DNA from: Salegentibacter agarivorans
Lineage (GTDB): Bacteria; Bacteroidota; Bacteroidia; Flavobacteriales; Flavobacteriaceae
Reading direction: 5' to 3'
Length of the DNA: 64,000 nucleotides
Assembly (NCBI RefSeq): GCF_900113135.1
Contig: NZ_FOOH01000021.1
Location: forward strand, 1-64,000
Shown here piece by piece: positions 51,683-60,982 of this stretch. The notes under the pieces were generated by a model. The model ran no database searches and was not told the DNA's origin. It was given only the letters and a program-made list of their open reading frames with translations. Made by a program: the position numbers and the translations under genes. Position 1 is the first letter of the stretch; each line of letters starts with the position of its first letter.

Positions 51683-53770
51683 CTAATTTATCGTTGCGCC
51701 CGGTTCTACACCATCTTCATCTGGATTTACAAAAACCAGTTTTCCGGCTGAATTTTCTGTCATTAAAATCATTCCTTCACTTTCTACACCACGCAGTTTT
51801 CTTGGTGCTAAATTGGCCAAAACAGTCACTTTTTTACCAAGAATTTCTTCTGCCTTATAATGCTCAGCGATTCCTGAAACTACCGTTCTTTGATCCAGAC
51901 CGGTGTCTACTTTTATCACCATTAATTTTTTGGTTTTAGGCATCTTATGGGCTTCAATAATAGTTCCTACACGCAAATCCATTTTGGTGAAATCTTCAAA
52001 ACTAGCAGTTTCTTTTTGAGGTTCTACCTTATTGTTTTCGGCTGCATTAGCAGTTTTTGTGGCTTCCAGTTTGTCTAATTGTTGCTGCATTTGGGCATCT
52101 TCTATTTTGCTGAAAAGCAATTCTGCTTTTCCAATTTGGTGCCCCGCGGGGAGTAAAGAATCACGTGTAGCGATCTTATCCCATTGTGAATATTCCTTGC
52201 CGGAAAGTTGACTTTCAGCATCGGTGAAATTCAGCATTTTTTGAAGTTTCGCTGAAGAAAATGGTAAAAATGGTTCGCTTAAAGTAGCTAGCGCTGATGC
52301 GATTTGTAATGCCACATACATCACTGTTTTTACACGTTCTTCATCGGTTTTAATGAGTTTCCAGGGTTCCTCATCGGCTAAATATTTGTTTCCTAATCTG
52401 GCTAAATTCATTAATTCACCTTGCGCTTCGCGGAAACGGTATTTTTCAATAGAACTTGCAATAACCGCCGGATAGGCTTTTAGCTCGGCAATGGTTTGCT
52501 CGTCCACTTCAGAATAATCATTAGGTTTTGGAACAATTCCGGAGTAATATTTATTGGTTAGTACAACTACGCGATTAATAAAATTCCCGAAAATAGCTAC
52601 CAATTCATTATTATTCCTGGCCTGGAAATCTTTCCAGGTAAAATCATTGTCTTTGGCTTCAGGAGCGTTTGCAGTTAAAACATAGCGTAAAACATCCTGC
52701 TGGTTTGGAAAATCTTCCAGGTATTCGTGCAACCAGACTGCCCAGTTTTTGGAGGTAGAAAGTTTTTTTCCTTCTAAATTAAGGAATTCGTTTGCCGGAA
52801 CATTTTCTGGCAAGATGTATTCGCCGTGTGCTTTCAGCATCACAGGGAAAATAATACAGTGAAAAACAATGTTATCTTTTCCTATAAAGTGTACAAGTTT
52901 CGTGTTTTCGTCTTTCCAGTAAGGCTCCCAGTCCTTGCCTTCGCGTTCTGCCCATTCTTTGGTAGAAGAAATGTAGCCAATTGGCGCATCAAACCAAACG
53001 TAAAGTACTTTACCGGCACCACCTTCTACAGGGACAGGAATTCCCCAATCCAAATCACGAGTTACGGCTCTTGCGCGCAAACCATCGTTTAACCAGGATT
53101 TCACCTGCCCGTGAACATTGCTTTTCCAGTCGTGAGCGTGCCCTTTTACGATCCACTCATCTAACCATTCCTGGTATTGATCTAAAGGTAAAAACCAGTG
53201 ACGGGTTTCTTTTAAAGTGGGTACTTCACCGGTAATTGCCGATTTTGGATTAATAAGATCTGTGGCGTTTAGCGAAGTTCCGCAGCTTTCACATTGGTCG
53301 CCATAGGCCTCCTCGTTTCCGCATTTTGGGCAGGTTCCGGTTACAAACCTATCGGCCAGGAATTGTCCTGCTTTTTCGTCGTAAAGTTGTTGGGTGGTTT
53401 CTTCAATAAACTTCCCATCTTCATACATCTTTTTGAAAAATGCCGAAGCGGTATCGTGATGTACTTTAGCTGAAGTTCTTGAGTAATTATTAAAAGAAAC
53501 GCCAAAATCTTCGAAAGATTTCCTGATAATTCCATCGTACTTGTCAACGATATCCTGCGGCGTAACGCCTTCTTTCTTTGCTTTTATGGTAATAGGAACT
53601 CCGTGCTCATCACTTCCGCAAACAAAAGCCACATCATTGCCCTGCATTCGTAAATAACGGGCATAAATATCGGCTGGAACATAAACACCTGCAAGATGGC
53701 CAATATGTATGGGGCCGTTGGTGTATGGTAATGCTGCGGTAATAGTGTATCGCTGTGGAGTATTATTCAT
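51683..53770 (-). CDS. metG: Methionyl-tRNA synthetase with C-terminal tRNA-binding domain
   Basis: A 695-residue MetRS. The catalytic domain has [16 protein letters not shown] (HIGH), a four-Cys zinc knuckle [19 protein letters not shown], and the KMSKS loop in the variant form [12 protein letters not shown]. The anticodon-binding domain spans about 390-560. A linker follows, then a Trbp111-like tRNA-binding domain at about 590-695 ([25 protein letters not shown]-like region). Length is normal for this two-module type. A TACCTTTG -7 element lies upstream. Confidence 0.96.
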   Translation of the reverse strand: MNNTPQRYTITAALPYTNGPIHIGHLAGVYVPADIYARYLRMQGNDVAFVCGSDEHGVPITIKAKKEGVTPQDIVDKYDGIIRKSFEDFGVSFNNYSRTSAKVHHDTASAFFKKMYEDGKFIEETTQQLYDEKAGQFLADRFVTGTCPKCGNEEAYGDQCESCGTSLNATDLINPKSAITGEVPTLKETRHWFLPLDQYQEWLDEWIVKGHAHDWKSNVHGQVKSWLNDGLRARAVTRDLDWGIPVPVEGGAGKVLYVWFDAPIGYISSTKEWAEREGKDWEPYWKDENTKLVHFIGKDNIVFHCIIFPVMLKAHGEYILPENVPANEFLNLEGKKLSTSKNWAVWLHEYLEDFPNQQDVLRYVLTANAPEAKDNDFTWKDFQARNNNELVAIFGNFINRVVVLTNKYYSGIVPKPNDYSEVDEQTIAELKAYPAVIASSIEKYRFREAQGELMNLARLGNKYLADEEPWKLIKTDEERVKTVMYVALQIASALATLSEPFLPFSSAKLQKMLNFTDAESQLSGKEYSQWDKIATRDSLLPAGHQIGKAELLFSKIEDAQMQQQLDKLEATKTANAAENNKVEPQKETASFEDFTKMDLRVGTIIEAHKMPKTKKLMVIKVDTGLDQRTVVSGIAEHYKAEEILGKKVTVLANLAPRKLRGVESEGMILMTENSAGKLVFVNPDEDGVEPGATIN

Positions 53771-53793
53771 TTATCTTAAAATTTATTGAGGGC

Positions 53794-53801
53794 GCAAAGG
53801 T
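53794..53801 (-). promoter_or_regulatory. -7 element of metG (TACCTTTG)
   Basis: Minus-strand TACCTTTG fits TAnnTTTG and lies 23 nt before the metG ATG, leaving a short leader. No matching TTG at -33 is evident. Confidence 0.5.
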
Positions 53802-53927
53802 AAGCAACTCCTTAAAAATACGCGTTAAATTCTTGTAAAACAGAAGGCGTCTATAGGAAATGTTCCTCAATTTAGCCTTTAAATTTAATTCGAATACCAA
53901 AAGTTTTAAATCGATAAAAATTAACCA

Positions 53928-54497
53928 ATGAAAAAATTAAGCTTAATAATTATTGTACTTAGTCTTGCAGCCTGTGGAAGTTCTAATAGCAAAATGTCTA
54001 AAGATAAATTTGTGGTTGAAAACCTTACAAATTATAATGCTGAGGAATTGAAGGCAAATTATCCTGAAGCAGATTTTCTTGAAGATACCGGCATGTTTGA
54101 AGAAGGAACAGTAGAGCGGGCCTATACCGTAATGTATCCCGATACGCCCGATGAATTGCATATTACCTGGAAAACTGAAGATCGTAAAGAAATTTTTGAT
54201 ATTCGGTTTTCTGAAAATGGAAAATGGAAATCTACAGAGGGCATTGAAATAGGAACCATGTATGAAGCTTTGAATAAGCTTAATGAAAAGGAGATCTCTT
54301 TCTACGGATTTGGATGGGACTATGGAGGTGCGGTTATGTGGAATAACGGGAAACTGGAAAATTCTAATTTAAGAGTGTTCCTGGCACCCAAAGAAGAAGT
54401 AGCCAATAAGTTTTATGGTGATCGCATAATTGAAGCCAGTAAAGAGGAAATTGAAAGTTTAGATTTAAAAGTTGCCAGTATAATGCTAGTGAATTAG
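53928..54497 (+). CDS. Lipoprotein of unknown function
   Basis: A 189-residue protein with lipobox LAACG (MKKLSLIIIVLSLAACG). The mature part contains YTVMYPDTPDELHITWK, EGIEIGTMYEALNKLNEKE and FYGFGWDYGGAVMWNNGKL, a pattern recurring in flavobacterial lipoproteins that carry a small mixed alpha/beta domain. No named family was identified. It is 59 bp upstream of the YraN gene. Confidence 0.75.
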   Translation: MKKLSLIIIVLSLAACGSSNSKMSKDKFVVENLTNYNAEELKANYPEADFLEDTGMFEEGTVERAYTVMYPDTPDELHITWKTEDRKEIFDIRFSENGKWKSTEGIEIGTMYEALNKLNEKEISFYGFGWDYGGAVMWNNGKLENSNLRVFLAPKEEVANKFYGDRIIEASKEEIESLDLKVASIMLVN

Positions 54498-54556
54498 TTA
54501 TTTTTTACGGGAAATCCCCAAGTATAGAAACCTGGAATAAATCCTAAATTCACTTT

Positions 54557-54919
54557 ATGGCTCAGCATAACGCTTTGGGGGAATTGGGTGAACGCCTCGC
54601 TTTAGAGTACCTTTTAAAACAAGGTTATGAAATTCTGGCTCAAAATTATGTTTATAACAAAGCGGAAATAGACATTTTAGCCCGGAAGCATAGCACTTTG
54701 GTAGTAGTAGAAGTTAAAACAAGAAGCACACCCGATTTTGGGGACCCACAAAGTTTTGTAAAGCCTAAACAAATTCGGCAGCTTGTAAAGGCTGCCGATT
54801 TTTTTTTGAATGACAATCAATTAAACCTTGAAACCCGTTTTGATATTATTGCGATAATAAAGAACAAAGCCGGAATACAAGTAGAACATCTTGAAGATGC
54901 TTTTTTACATTTTGAGTGA
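54557..54919 (+). CDS. YraN/UPF0102 nuclease-fold protein
   Basis: A 120-residue protein matching UPF0102: LGELGERLALEYLLKQGYEIL, AQNYVYNKAEIDILARK and TLVVVEVKTRSTPDFG, where the PD-(D/E)xK active-site residues (E, D, ExK) are visible. This family is a Holliday-junction-resolvase-like nuclease fold without a settled role. Length is typical. Confidence 0.93.
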   Translation: MAQHNALGELGERLALEYLLKQGYEILAQNYVYNKAEIDILARKHSTLVVVEVKTRSTPDFGDPQSFVKPKQIRQLVKAADFFLNDNQLNLETRFDIIAIIKNKAGIQVEHLEDAFLHFE

Positions 54920-55003
54920 AAAACTTCTGGAAAAAACTTTATTCTAACCGCATTGTTTCAGTGACTAGTGGTTATAAAAAAACTGTCTAAAAAGTTCTAA
55001 ATT

Positions 55004-55106
55004 CGTCAAGCTGAACTTGTTTCAGCTTCTAACTTGATTTGAATATCAACATCTTAGATCCCCGATCAAAAATCGGGGCAGGCTCTGAAATAAATTCAGG
55101 ATGACG
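55004..55106. repeat. Interspersed intergenic repeat, family A, copy 5
   Basis: A 103-bp unit with the same ends as copy 4 (CGTCAAGCTGAACTTGTTTC ... AAATAAATTCAGGATGACG) but a different middle that carries a CCCCGAT-ATCGGGG stem (about 55059-55078). Confidence 0.8.
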
Positions 55107-55117
55107 ATAAAATAAAA

Positions 55118-55206
55118 AGACCTCACAGGTCTACAATACCTGTGTGGTCTACTTTTTGGTAAAGAAAAACCTCACTGTCCCAATGGCGATCGGGACTGTG
55201 AGGTCT
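55118..55206. repeat. Two tandem family B palindromes (copies 4 and 5)
   Basis: AGACCTCACAGGT-ctacaat-ACCTGTGTGGTCT is followed by a variant ACCTCACTGTCCC ... GGGACTGTGAGGT with an unrelated loop (AATGGCGATC). Both are hairpins in the tail of the M13 gene, where they may terminate transcription. Confidence 0.8.
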
Positions 55207-55239
55207 ATACTTTTATTAAAATACTTCCTAAGAAATTTA

Positions 55240-57309
55240 TTACCAGATCTTCACTCGATCTTCTGGGGCAACATACATTTTATCACCTTCTTTAATATCA
55301 AAAGTGGTATAAAATGCATCAATGTTCTGAAGCGGTACATAAGCTCTGTACATTCCAGGAGAATGAGGATCGGTCTTGATTCTGTTTTTCAAGGCTTCGT
55401 CACGCATTTTTGTTCTCCAAACAGTAGCCCAGGACATAAAGAAACGTTCATCTGGAGTAAATCCATCTATTTTTCCGGGATCTCCGTGTTCTTCTAAATG
55501 AATTTGTAACCCGTCATAAGCAGCGTTAACGCCACCAAGATCACCAATATTTTCACCTAAAGTAAATTGACCGTTGATGAAAACACTGTCTAAAACTTCA
55601 ATATTGCTGTATTGGTCTGCAAGATCTTTTCCAAGAGCTTCAAACTGTTTAAGATCTTCGTCTGTCCACCAGTTATTAAGGTTTCCTTCGGCATCAAAAC
55701 GAGAACCGCTATCATCAAAGCCGTGAGAGATTTCGTGACCAATTACAGCTCCAATTCCGCCGTAATTTACAGCAGCATCAGCTTTATAATCATAAAAAGG
55801 TGGCTGAAGAATAGCTGCAGGGAATACAATTTCGTTATAGCTTGGGTTGTAATAGGCGTTAACGGTTTGTGGTGGCATAAACCATTCGGTTTTGTCTACC
55901 GGTTGTCCAAGGTCTGCCATATTATCGGCAACTCTCCATTTGCTGGTATTCATCATATTCTGGAAATAAGACCCACCGTTTTCAACATTTACTATTTCTA
56001 GATCGCTGTAGTCTTTCCATTCGTCTGGATAACCAACTTTAATAGTGGTGGTTCCTAGCTTTTCCTTGGCTTTTTTCTTGGTTTCTTCGCCCATCCAGCT
56101 AAGGTTGTCTATCCTGTTTTCGTAAGCTTTAATAAGATTTGAAATCATTTCCTGAGCTTTTTCTTTAGCTTCAGCAGGGAAATGTTCGTCTACATATAAT
56201 TTACCAAGTGCTTCTCCCAGAGTACCGTTTACAGTTTGTAAAGCACGTTCTTTTCTTGGGCGTTGTTCTTGTGCACCTTGTAGGGTTTTGCTGTAAAACT
56301 CCCAATTTGCAGTTTCAATATCTGTAGAAAGTGTGCTGGCCGCATCATTAAAAATGCTCCATTTTAGATAATCTTTCCAATCATTAACAGAATTTCCAGC
56401 AAAAACATCCTGAAGGGATTCCATATAGTTTGGTTGAGAAACGATTATGGTATCAAGATCTGTAGCACCAATTTCTTCAAAATAAGAATCCCAGTCTATC
56501 GCTGAAACCATATTTTTAAGTTCGGCTACAGTTTTAGGGTTATAAGTGTTACGGGCATCACGACGCTCTACTTTGTCAAGTTGAGGTTCTGCAAGGCTGG
56601 TTTCAAAAGCAAGAATACGCTCGGCTGCATCTGCAGCTTCATCTTTAGAATAGTCTATATACTGAAGCATTCTGGTAATATGCTCTTTATATTTTTCCCT
56701 TTTTTCTTTGGAATCTGAATCGTCTGCTACGTAGTAATCACGATCTGGTAAACCCAATCCTGCAGGATAAAGGTAAGCAGCATTCATATTACTGTTTTTA
56801 GCATCGGCACGAACCCCAAAAGAGAAAAATCCGGCGCCACCATATTGTTGCATTTCGGTAAGAAATTCCTGGAGGTCTTCCTTATTTTCAATAGCATCTA
56901 CTTTTGCCAAATATGGTTTTACCGGTTCCACGCCTTTTTCATTTCGGGCAACGGTATCCATAATTGTTTTGTAAAGGTAAACGGCTTTAGCCTGGTCACT
57001 AGACGGGTCTAAACTATCGTTAGCAGAAGCGCCTTCTAAAATAGCCATCGCATCCTCATCGGTACGCTCACGCAATTCCATAAAACTTCCCCAAGTAGTC
57101 TGGTCTGAAGGGATCTCGGTAGAATCTACCCATTTTCCGTTTACGTATCTAAAGAAATCTTCCTGAGCGCTTACGGTGGTGTCCATATAGGCAAGGTTAA
57201 TACCGCGAACCTCTTCTTTTTCTTTACTTTCTTTATCATCGTTTTGACAACTTGTTAGGGTTGCAGCTCCCAAAATCGATAAAAAGAGCACATTACTTAT
57301 TTTTTTCAT
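55240..57309 (-). CDS. M13-family zinc metallopeptidase (neprilysin/PepO-like)
   Basis: A 689-residue exported peptidase. The N-terminus (MKKISNVLFLSILGAATLTSCQ) ends in lipobox LTSC, so it is probably a lipoprotein. The helical M13 N-domain spans about 40-430. The catalytic domain has VNAYYNPSYNEIVFPAAIL, the zinc site HEISH (525-529) with its catalytic Glu, and ENIGDLGG (third ligand Glu). The CVKIW-type terminal motif appears as DRVKIW. It cleaves small peptides outside the inner membrane. It is monocistronic. Confidence 0.94.
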   Translation of the reverse strand: MKKISNVLFLSILGAATLTSCQNDDKESKEKEEVRGINLAYMDTTVSAQEDFFRYVNGKWVDSTEIPSDQTTWGSFMELRERTDEDAMAILEGASANDSLDPSSDQAKAVYLYKTIMDTVARNEKGVEPVKPYLAKVDAIENKEDLQEFLTEMQQYGGAGFFSFGVRADAKNSNMNAAYLYPAGLGLPDRDYYVADDSDSKEKREKYKEHITRMLQYIDYSKDEAADAAERILAFETSLAEPQLDKVERRDARNTYNPKTVAELKNMVSAIDWDSYFEEIGATDLDTIIVSQPNYMESLQDVFAGNSVNDWKDYLKWSIFNDAASTLSTDIETANWEFYSKTLQGAQEQRPRKERALQTVNGTLGEALGKLYVDEHFPAEAKEKAQEMISNLIKAYENRIDNLSWMGEETKKKAKEKLGTTTIKVGYPDEWKDYSDLEIVNVENGGSYFQNMMNTSKWRVADNMADLGQPVDKTEWFMPPQTVNAYYNPSYNEIVFPAAILQPPFYDYKADAAVNYGGIGAVIGHEISHGFDDSGSRFDAEGNLNNWWTDEDLKQFEALGKDLADQYSNIEVLDSVFINGQFTLGENIGDLGGVNAAYDGLQIHLEEHGDPGKIDGFTPDERFFMSWATVWRTKMRDEALKNRIKTDPHSPGMYRAYVPLQNIDAFYTTFDIKEGDKMYVAPEDRVKIW

Positions 57310-57446
57310 ATGTGGTTTAAATTATTATGAATTCTCGCGCTAAAGTACTAAAAAGTAGCATATTTAGCTGAGGATTATTCAAAGTATAAAATTGATTGAA
57401 TTTTTCGCAAAAACTAATCCTGGAAAAGCTGGATTTACCTGAAGGT

Positions 57447-57929
57447 TTAATCAATTTGATTTATCAAATTTTGATCGAATTCCTTTTTTAATTGGGTTAC
57501 TTCTTCCACATTTTCGTTGGGTATAGTAACAGAAAGTACATAATGAGTAATTTTCCAGCCATCTTTAGTTTTTAGAAGCACGCCAGAGCCACGACAAATT
57601 CCCATTTGCGTGTCAAGAAGTTCATCAAACCATGCGGTTTTACTGTTTTCATCGTTATAAATATTTCGTTCTAAAGTGGTGAAATTCCAGGCCTGACCCT
57701 GATCAAAATAAGGTTTTGAAAATTCACGAAAATCATCATTCTGCCAGTTCTCGGTGGCATCGGTGCCTATAAAAACCCCATCTTTGGTAATTAAGCTGAA
57801 GTATTTATCAAAGTTACCATCAGCGGCTGCTTGGTGCCATTGGGTTAAAACCTTATCTATTTTAGATTTTTCCTGGGCTGCAATATTTAAACTGAAAAAC
57901 AAAAAAAGCAGTGCGATAATTTTTTTCAT
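57447..57929 (-). CDS. Secreted SnoaL/NTF2-like protein
   Basis: A 160-residue protein with signal peptide MKKIIALLFLFFSLNIAAQ. The cone-shaped NTF2-like domain is seen as VLTQWHQAAADGNFDKYFSL, TKDGVFIGTDATENW, TAWFDELLDTQMGICRGSGVL and TKDGWKITHYVLS. These are the SnoaL_3-type marks of a nuclear-transport-factor-2-fold protein. A pocket is likely, but no ligand can be assigned. Confidence 0.85.
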   Translation of the reverse strand: MKKIIALLFLFFSLNIAAQEKSKIDKVLTQWHQAAADGNFDKYFSLITKDGVFIGTDATENWQNDDFREFSKPYFDQGQAWNFTTLERNIYNDENSKTAWFDELLDTQMGICRGSGVLLKTKDGWKITHYVLSVTIPNENVEEVTQLKKEFDQNLINQID

Positions 57930-57989
57930 TTTGAAGAATTTTTATTGAAGATATCAATTTTTCTGCACTCAGGATTAGAAAAACGACTA

Positions 57990-58556
57990 CTACAATTTGG
58001 CCTGGGGAAGGGAATCTATAGAAATGGTATCTCTTTCGGCTTTAAATTCGTCCAGCTCATCTTCAAAATCTTCCAGGGTTTTTAGGAAAAGCTCATTAAG
58101 CTGAATCTTAAAATTATTGAATTCTTCAGGGATTTCCCGGGCAACTTCTGTAATAGCACCGGCATCTAATTGCCGGCGGTGAGATAATTGTTCCAGGACT
58201 TTTGCTTTAGTGGTTAAAACGTTGGCGCGGGCCCTAACCGCGTTGGAGCTCAGAGAATCGGGAATGCTTGTGTTTAACGATTCCATAACCTGGGAGATTG
58301 GTTTTGAGCTTTCTATGGTTTGTTGTAGATTATAATTTCTTAATTGGTCAACTTCATTTTGGGCAGCGATATACGCCAACCAATTTATAGCATGTTTTCG
58401 TGCTTCAGGAAGTAATATTACTTCTTCCTTAGTAGTTTCTAAAGGTTGGTTTAAGGTAATTGAATCTAATTGACTGCCATTACTATCATCGGTCTGAGAT
58501 TTTTCATTGCAGGCAAAGCAGAGTAAAATAGATAATATTAAAACCAGTTTTTTCAT
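57990..58556 (-). CDS. Lipoprotein of unknown function, helical
   Basis: I start at the ATG at 58556 (MKKLVLILSILLCFACN, lipobox CFAC); the open frame begins 10 codons earlier but that part lacks signal character. The 188-residue product is mostly alpha-helical, with Gln/Leu/Glu-rich coiled-coil-like stretches (VEQLRNY-like, LNTSIPDSLSSNAVRARA, LEDFEDELDEFKAERD). No family was recognised. It may be a periplasmic helical-bundle protein. Confidence 0.7.
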   Translation of the reverse strand: MKKLVLILSILLCFACNEKSQTDDSNGSQLDSITLNQPLETTKEEVILLPEARKHAINWLAYIAAQNEVDQLRNYNLQQTIESSKPISQVMESLNTSIPDSLSSNAVRARANVLTTKAKVLEQLSHRRQLDAGAITEVAREIPEEFNNFKIQLNELFLKTLEDFEDELDEFKAERDTISIDSLPQAKL

Positions 58557-58730
58557 ACCTAACAAAGTTAACCTAAAAATTTCCAATTTAAATAATTACA
58601 AAAGGAAGTATTTATTACCTCTGTTCAGCTTTGAAATTTTCTTTAATTTCACTTTGTTAATTGAAGAAGTATCGAAACCCTTCCTTCAATAAAAGATTTC
58701 TAAAAAAAAGTAAAGGTTTCGGCTGTTTCA

Positions 58731-58763
58731 TTGCGAAAACCTCTATCTAAATAAATATATTTG
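58731..58763 (+). promoter_or_regulatory. Promoter of the threonine-dehydrogenase-like gene
   Basis: TTG (58731-58733), 22 bases, TATATTTG (58756-58763), then 16 nt to the ATG. It matches the Bacteroidota -33/-7 pattern. Confidence 0.7.
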
Positions 58764-58779
58764 CGGAAAAATCAATACA

Positions 58780-59739
58780 ATGGCCGGGAAAATTTTAATT
58801 ATTGGTGCTTGCGGGCAAATTGGAACCGAGTTAACGCTGAAATTACGTGATCTCTACGGAAACGATCGGGTAGTGGCTAGTGATATTAGGGAAGGAAATG
58901 AGGAATTAATGAATTCCGGGCCTTTTGAAATTGCCGATGCTACTGATGCTCCATTAATTGAAACCATTATTGATAAATACGAAATCTCCGAGGTTTATCT
59001 TATGGCCGCGATGCTTAGTGCAACTGCCGAAAAAGCGCCAATGAAAGCCTGGAATCTTAATATGGATTCCCTTTTTCATATTTTGAATTTTGCTAAAGAT
59101 AAAAAGATTGAGAAAGTCTTTTGGCCTTCCAGTATTGCAGTTTTTGGCCCTACAACTCCTAAAAACGATACCCCACAAACTACTATTATGGAACCTTCTA
59201 CGGTTTACGGGATTAGTAAGCAAACCGGCGAAAGATGGTGCGAATATTTTCACGATAAATATGGCGTAGATGTAAGAAGTTTGCGTTATCCCGGCATTAT
59301 AAGCTATAAAACCCTTCCCGGTGGTGGAACTACAGATTATGCGATAGAAATTTTTCACGAAGCCCTTAAGAATAAAGCCTACACTTCATTTTTAGCTGAA
59401 GATACCGGTCTGCCCATGATGTATATGGACGATGCGATTAAAGCTACCGTAGATATTATGGAAGCTCCTTCAGAAAAAATAAAGGTGCGATCTTCTTATA
59501 ATCTTTCGGCCTTGAGTTTTACCCCAAAGGTTCTTGCCGAGGCTATTCAGAAGGAAATTCCTGACTTCAAGATCTCCTACGACCCAGATTTTAGACAAAA
59601 AATAGCCGATTCCTGGCCATCTAGCATAGATGATTCTGAAGCCAGAAAAGACTGGCAATGGAAACACGATTTTGACATGCAAAGCCTAGTTAAGGAAATG
59701 CTTGCCGGAGTTTCTGAACAACTGAAAACCGCCAAATAA
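58780..59739 (+). CDS. NAD-dependent epimerase-fold L-threonine dehydrogenase
   Basis: A 319-residue extended SDR. NAD motif GACGQIGTE (residues about 8-16), catalytic Tyr/Lys in STVYGISKQTGERW, and the GalE-like YPGIISYKTLPGGGTTDYA segment, which is the hallmark of SDR-type L-threonine 3-dehydrogenase. It oxidises threonine to 2-amino-3-ketobutyrate, feeding glycine synthesis; the KBL partner is not in the window. It has its own good promoter and converges with the PepSY gene. Confidence 0.88.
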   Translation: MAGKILIIGACGQIGTELTLKLRDLYGNDRVVASDIREGNEELMNSGPFEIADATDAPLIETIIDKYEISEVYLMAAMLSATAEKAPMKAWNLNMDSLFHILNFAKDKKIEKVFWPSSIAVFGPTTPKNDTPQTTIMEPSTVYGISKQTGERWCEYFHDKYGVDVRSLRYPGIISYKTLPGGGTTDYAIEIFHEALKNKAYTSFLAEDTGLPMMYMDDAIKATVDIMEAPSEKIKVRSSYNLSALSFTPKVLAEAIQKEIPDFKISYDPDFRQKIADSWPSSIDDSEARKDWQWKHDFDMQSLVKEMLAGVSEQLKTAK

Positions 59740-59756
59740 ATACGTGATAATCGAGA

Positions 59757-60896
59757 TTATTTTTTCTTTTTCTTCATTTTATTAAGCCAGATTATGGTTC
59801 CGGTAATTGGTAAACTCGTGGCGATTAAGCAGGCCAGGAAATAAAGGATTTTTGAAAAAGTCCCGAATATTTCTCCTGTGTGAATTGGTTTTATTAAAGA
59901 AGCTACCTGAACATTTGCTGGTTTTTCTGAAAAAAGCTCTTTTTTGAGAATTTTACCGTCACGGTCTATCACCAGCATATCGTAAGTATTGGGCGACCAG
60001 TTGCCAGCTTCATATTTTCTAATGGAAAAAATACCATTTTCGTCCTGTGGAAATGAAATAGATGTCTCCCCGGGATAATCCAGATTTTGATTTGAAATAT
60101 TAATGATTTCAGCAAGCTCCAGCGTTTTAGAATCTGGATTAGTTTCTGAAGCAATTTTTGGTCCGCCGCGGCCACCAAAAACCTGGGTTCCCAGAACCTG
60201 ACTGCCGAGGTCTTTATACCAATCAAAAGACCAGAATAATCCGGTTAACGTCATTACAATTAATAATAGGCAGGAATAGAAACCAAGGGTATTATGCAAA
60301 TCATGGTTAATCCTTTTCCAGTTTGCAGACCATTTAATTTTAAAGCCCGGTTTTAGGGTTTTCCACTTTATTTTTTTCTTCGGAAACCAAAGTACAACTC
60401 CACTTATAGATAGAAATAAAAAGATAATGGTTGCAATTCCCACGATAGGTCTACCAATAGCAGAATCGAATAACAACCAGCGATGCATTCTAAACATTGT
60501 GAAGAAGAATTCATCTGCAGGATTTTCACCTAGTTGCTGATAATCGCCGGTATATTGATTTACATAAAAAGTAGTGCCGCGTCTATCTTCCGGCGAAGTT
60601 TTCACCTTGAATTCATAAGCTTTATTGGGGTCTTTGGGTAACGTAAGCCCGGTAACCGCTCCTTCTTTTTCAAGGTTTTGCTGCAAATTTTCTATAGCAA
60701 TTAGTTTACCTTGTTGCGGGTCTACTTTTAATTCTTCAGCAAAAAGCGATTTTATTTCGGTTTGGAAGGTTAAGATAGTTCCGCTTAGGCAAACTAAGAA
60801 AAGGATAATCCCGCTGCCAAGCCCTAACCATAAATGCAGATCGTTCAGTAATTTTCTAAACGTATATTTTTTCTTTTTTTGCTTCTTCTTTGTCAT
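59757..60896 (-). CDS. PepSY-domain membrane protein (PiuB-like)
   Basis: A 379-residue inner-membrane protein with four main helices (about 20-45, 130-165, 195-225, 345-372) and PepSY-type periplasmic segments between them. Signatures are FRKLLNDLHLWLGLGSGIIL, FFTMFRMHRWLLF and a conserved KPIHTGEIFGTFSKILYFL region. PiuB/PepSY_TM proteins act in ferric-siderophore reduction or uptake. It lies downstream of DUF4374 and the TonB receptor, with a hairpin between, and completes a common Bacteroidota iron cluster. Confidence 0.88.
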   Translation of the reverse strand: MTKKKQKKKKYTFRKLLNDLHLWLGLGSGIILFLVCLSGTILTFQTEIKSLFAEELKVDPQQGKLIAIENLQQNLEKEGAVTGLTLPKDPNKAYEFKVKTSPEDRRGTTFYVNQYTGDYQQLGENPADEFFFTMFRMHRWLLFDSAIGRPIVGIATIIFLFLSISGVVLWFPKKKIKWKTLKPGFKIKWSANWKRINHDLHNTLGFYSCLLLIVMTLTGLFWSFDWYKDLGSQVLGTQVFGGRGGPKIASETNPDSKTLELAEIINISNQNLDYPGETSISFPQDENGIFSIRKYEAGNWSPNTYDMLVIDRDGKILKKELFSEKPANVQVASLIKPIHTGEIFGTFSKILYFLACLIATSLPITGTIIWLNKMKKKKK

Positions 60897-60920
60897 GGAT
60901 TCTGGTATAAAACTTAAAAT

Positions 60921-60957
60921 AAGACTGACCGGAAAAAGAATTTCCGGTCAGCCCTTT
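60921..60957. terminator. Hairpin between DUF4374 and PepSY genes
   Basis: CTGACCGGAAA and TTTCCGGTCAG form a perfect 11-bp stem around a 5-base loop. On the minus strand it is followed by TCTTATTTT. It may terminate or attenuate read-through from DUF4374 into the PepSY gene. Confidence 0.75.
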
Positions 60958-60982
60958 TTGGCAAATTCAAATATTTTTAGGG

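Larger units (their letters stand above)
54920..55239. other. Repeat-filled spacer between convergent YraN and M13 genes
   Basis: 320 bases without a gene. It contains family A copy 5 (55004-55106) and two family B-type hairpins (55118-55206). The remainder (54920-55003) shows no feature. Confidence 0.75.

Noticed and set aside
54920-55239. Possible tRNA or riboswitch in the YraN-M13 spacer
   Set aside because: No cloverleaf or TTCGAAT-like arm; the structure is fully explained by repeat families A and B.
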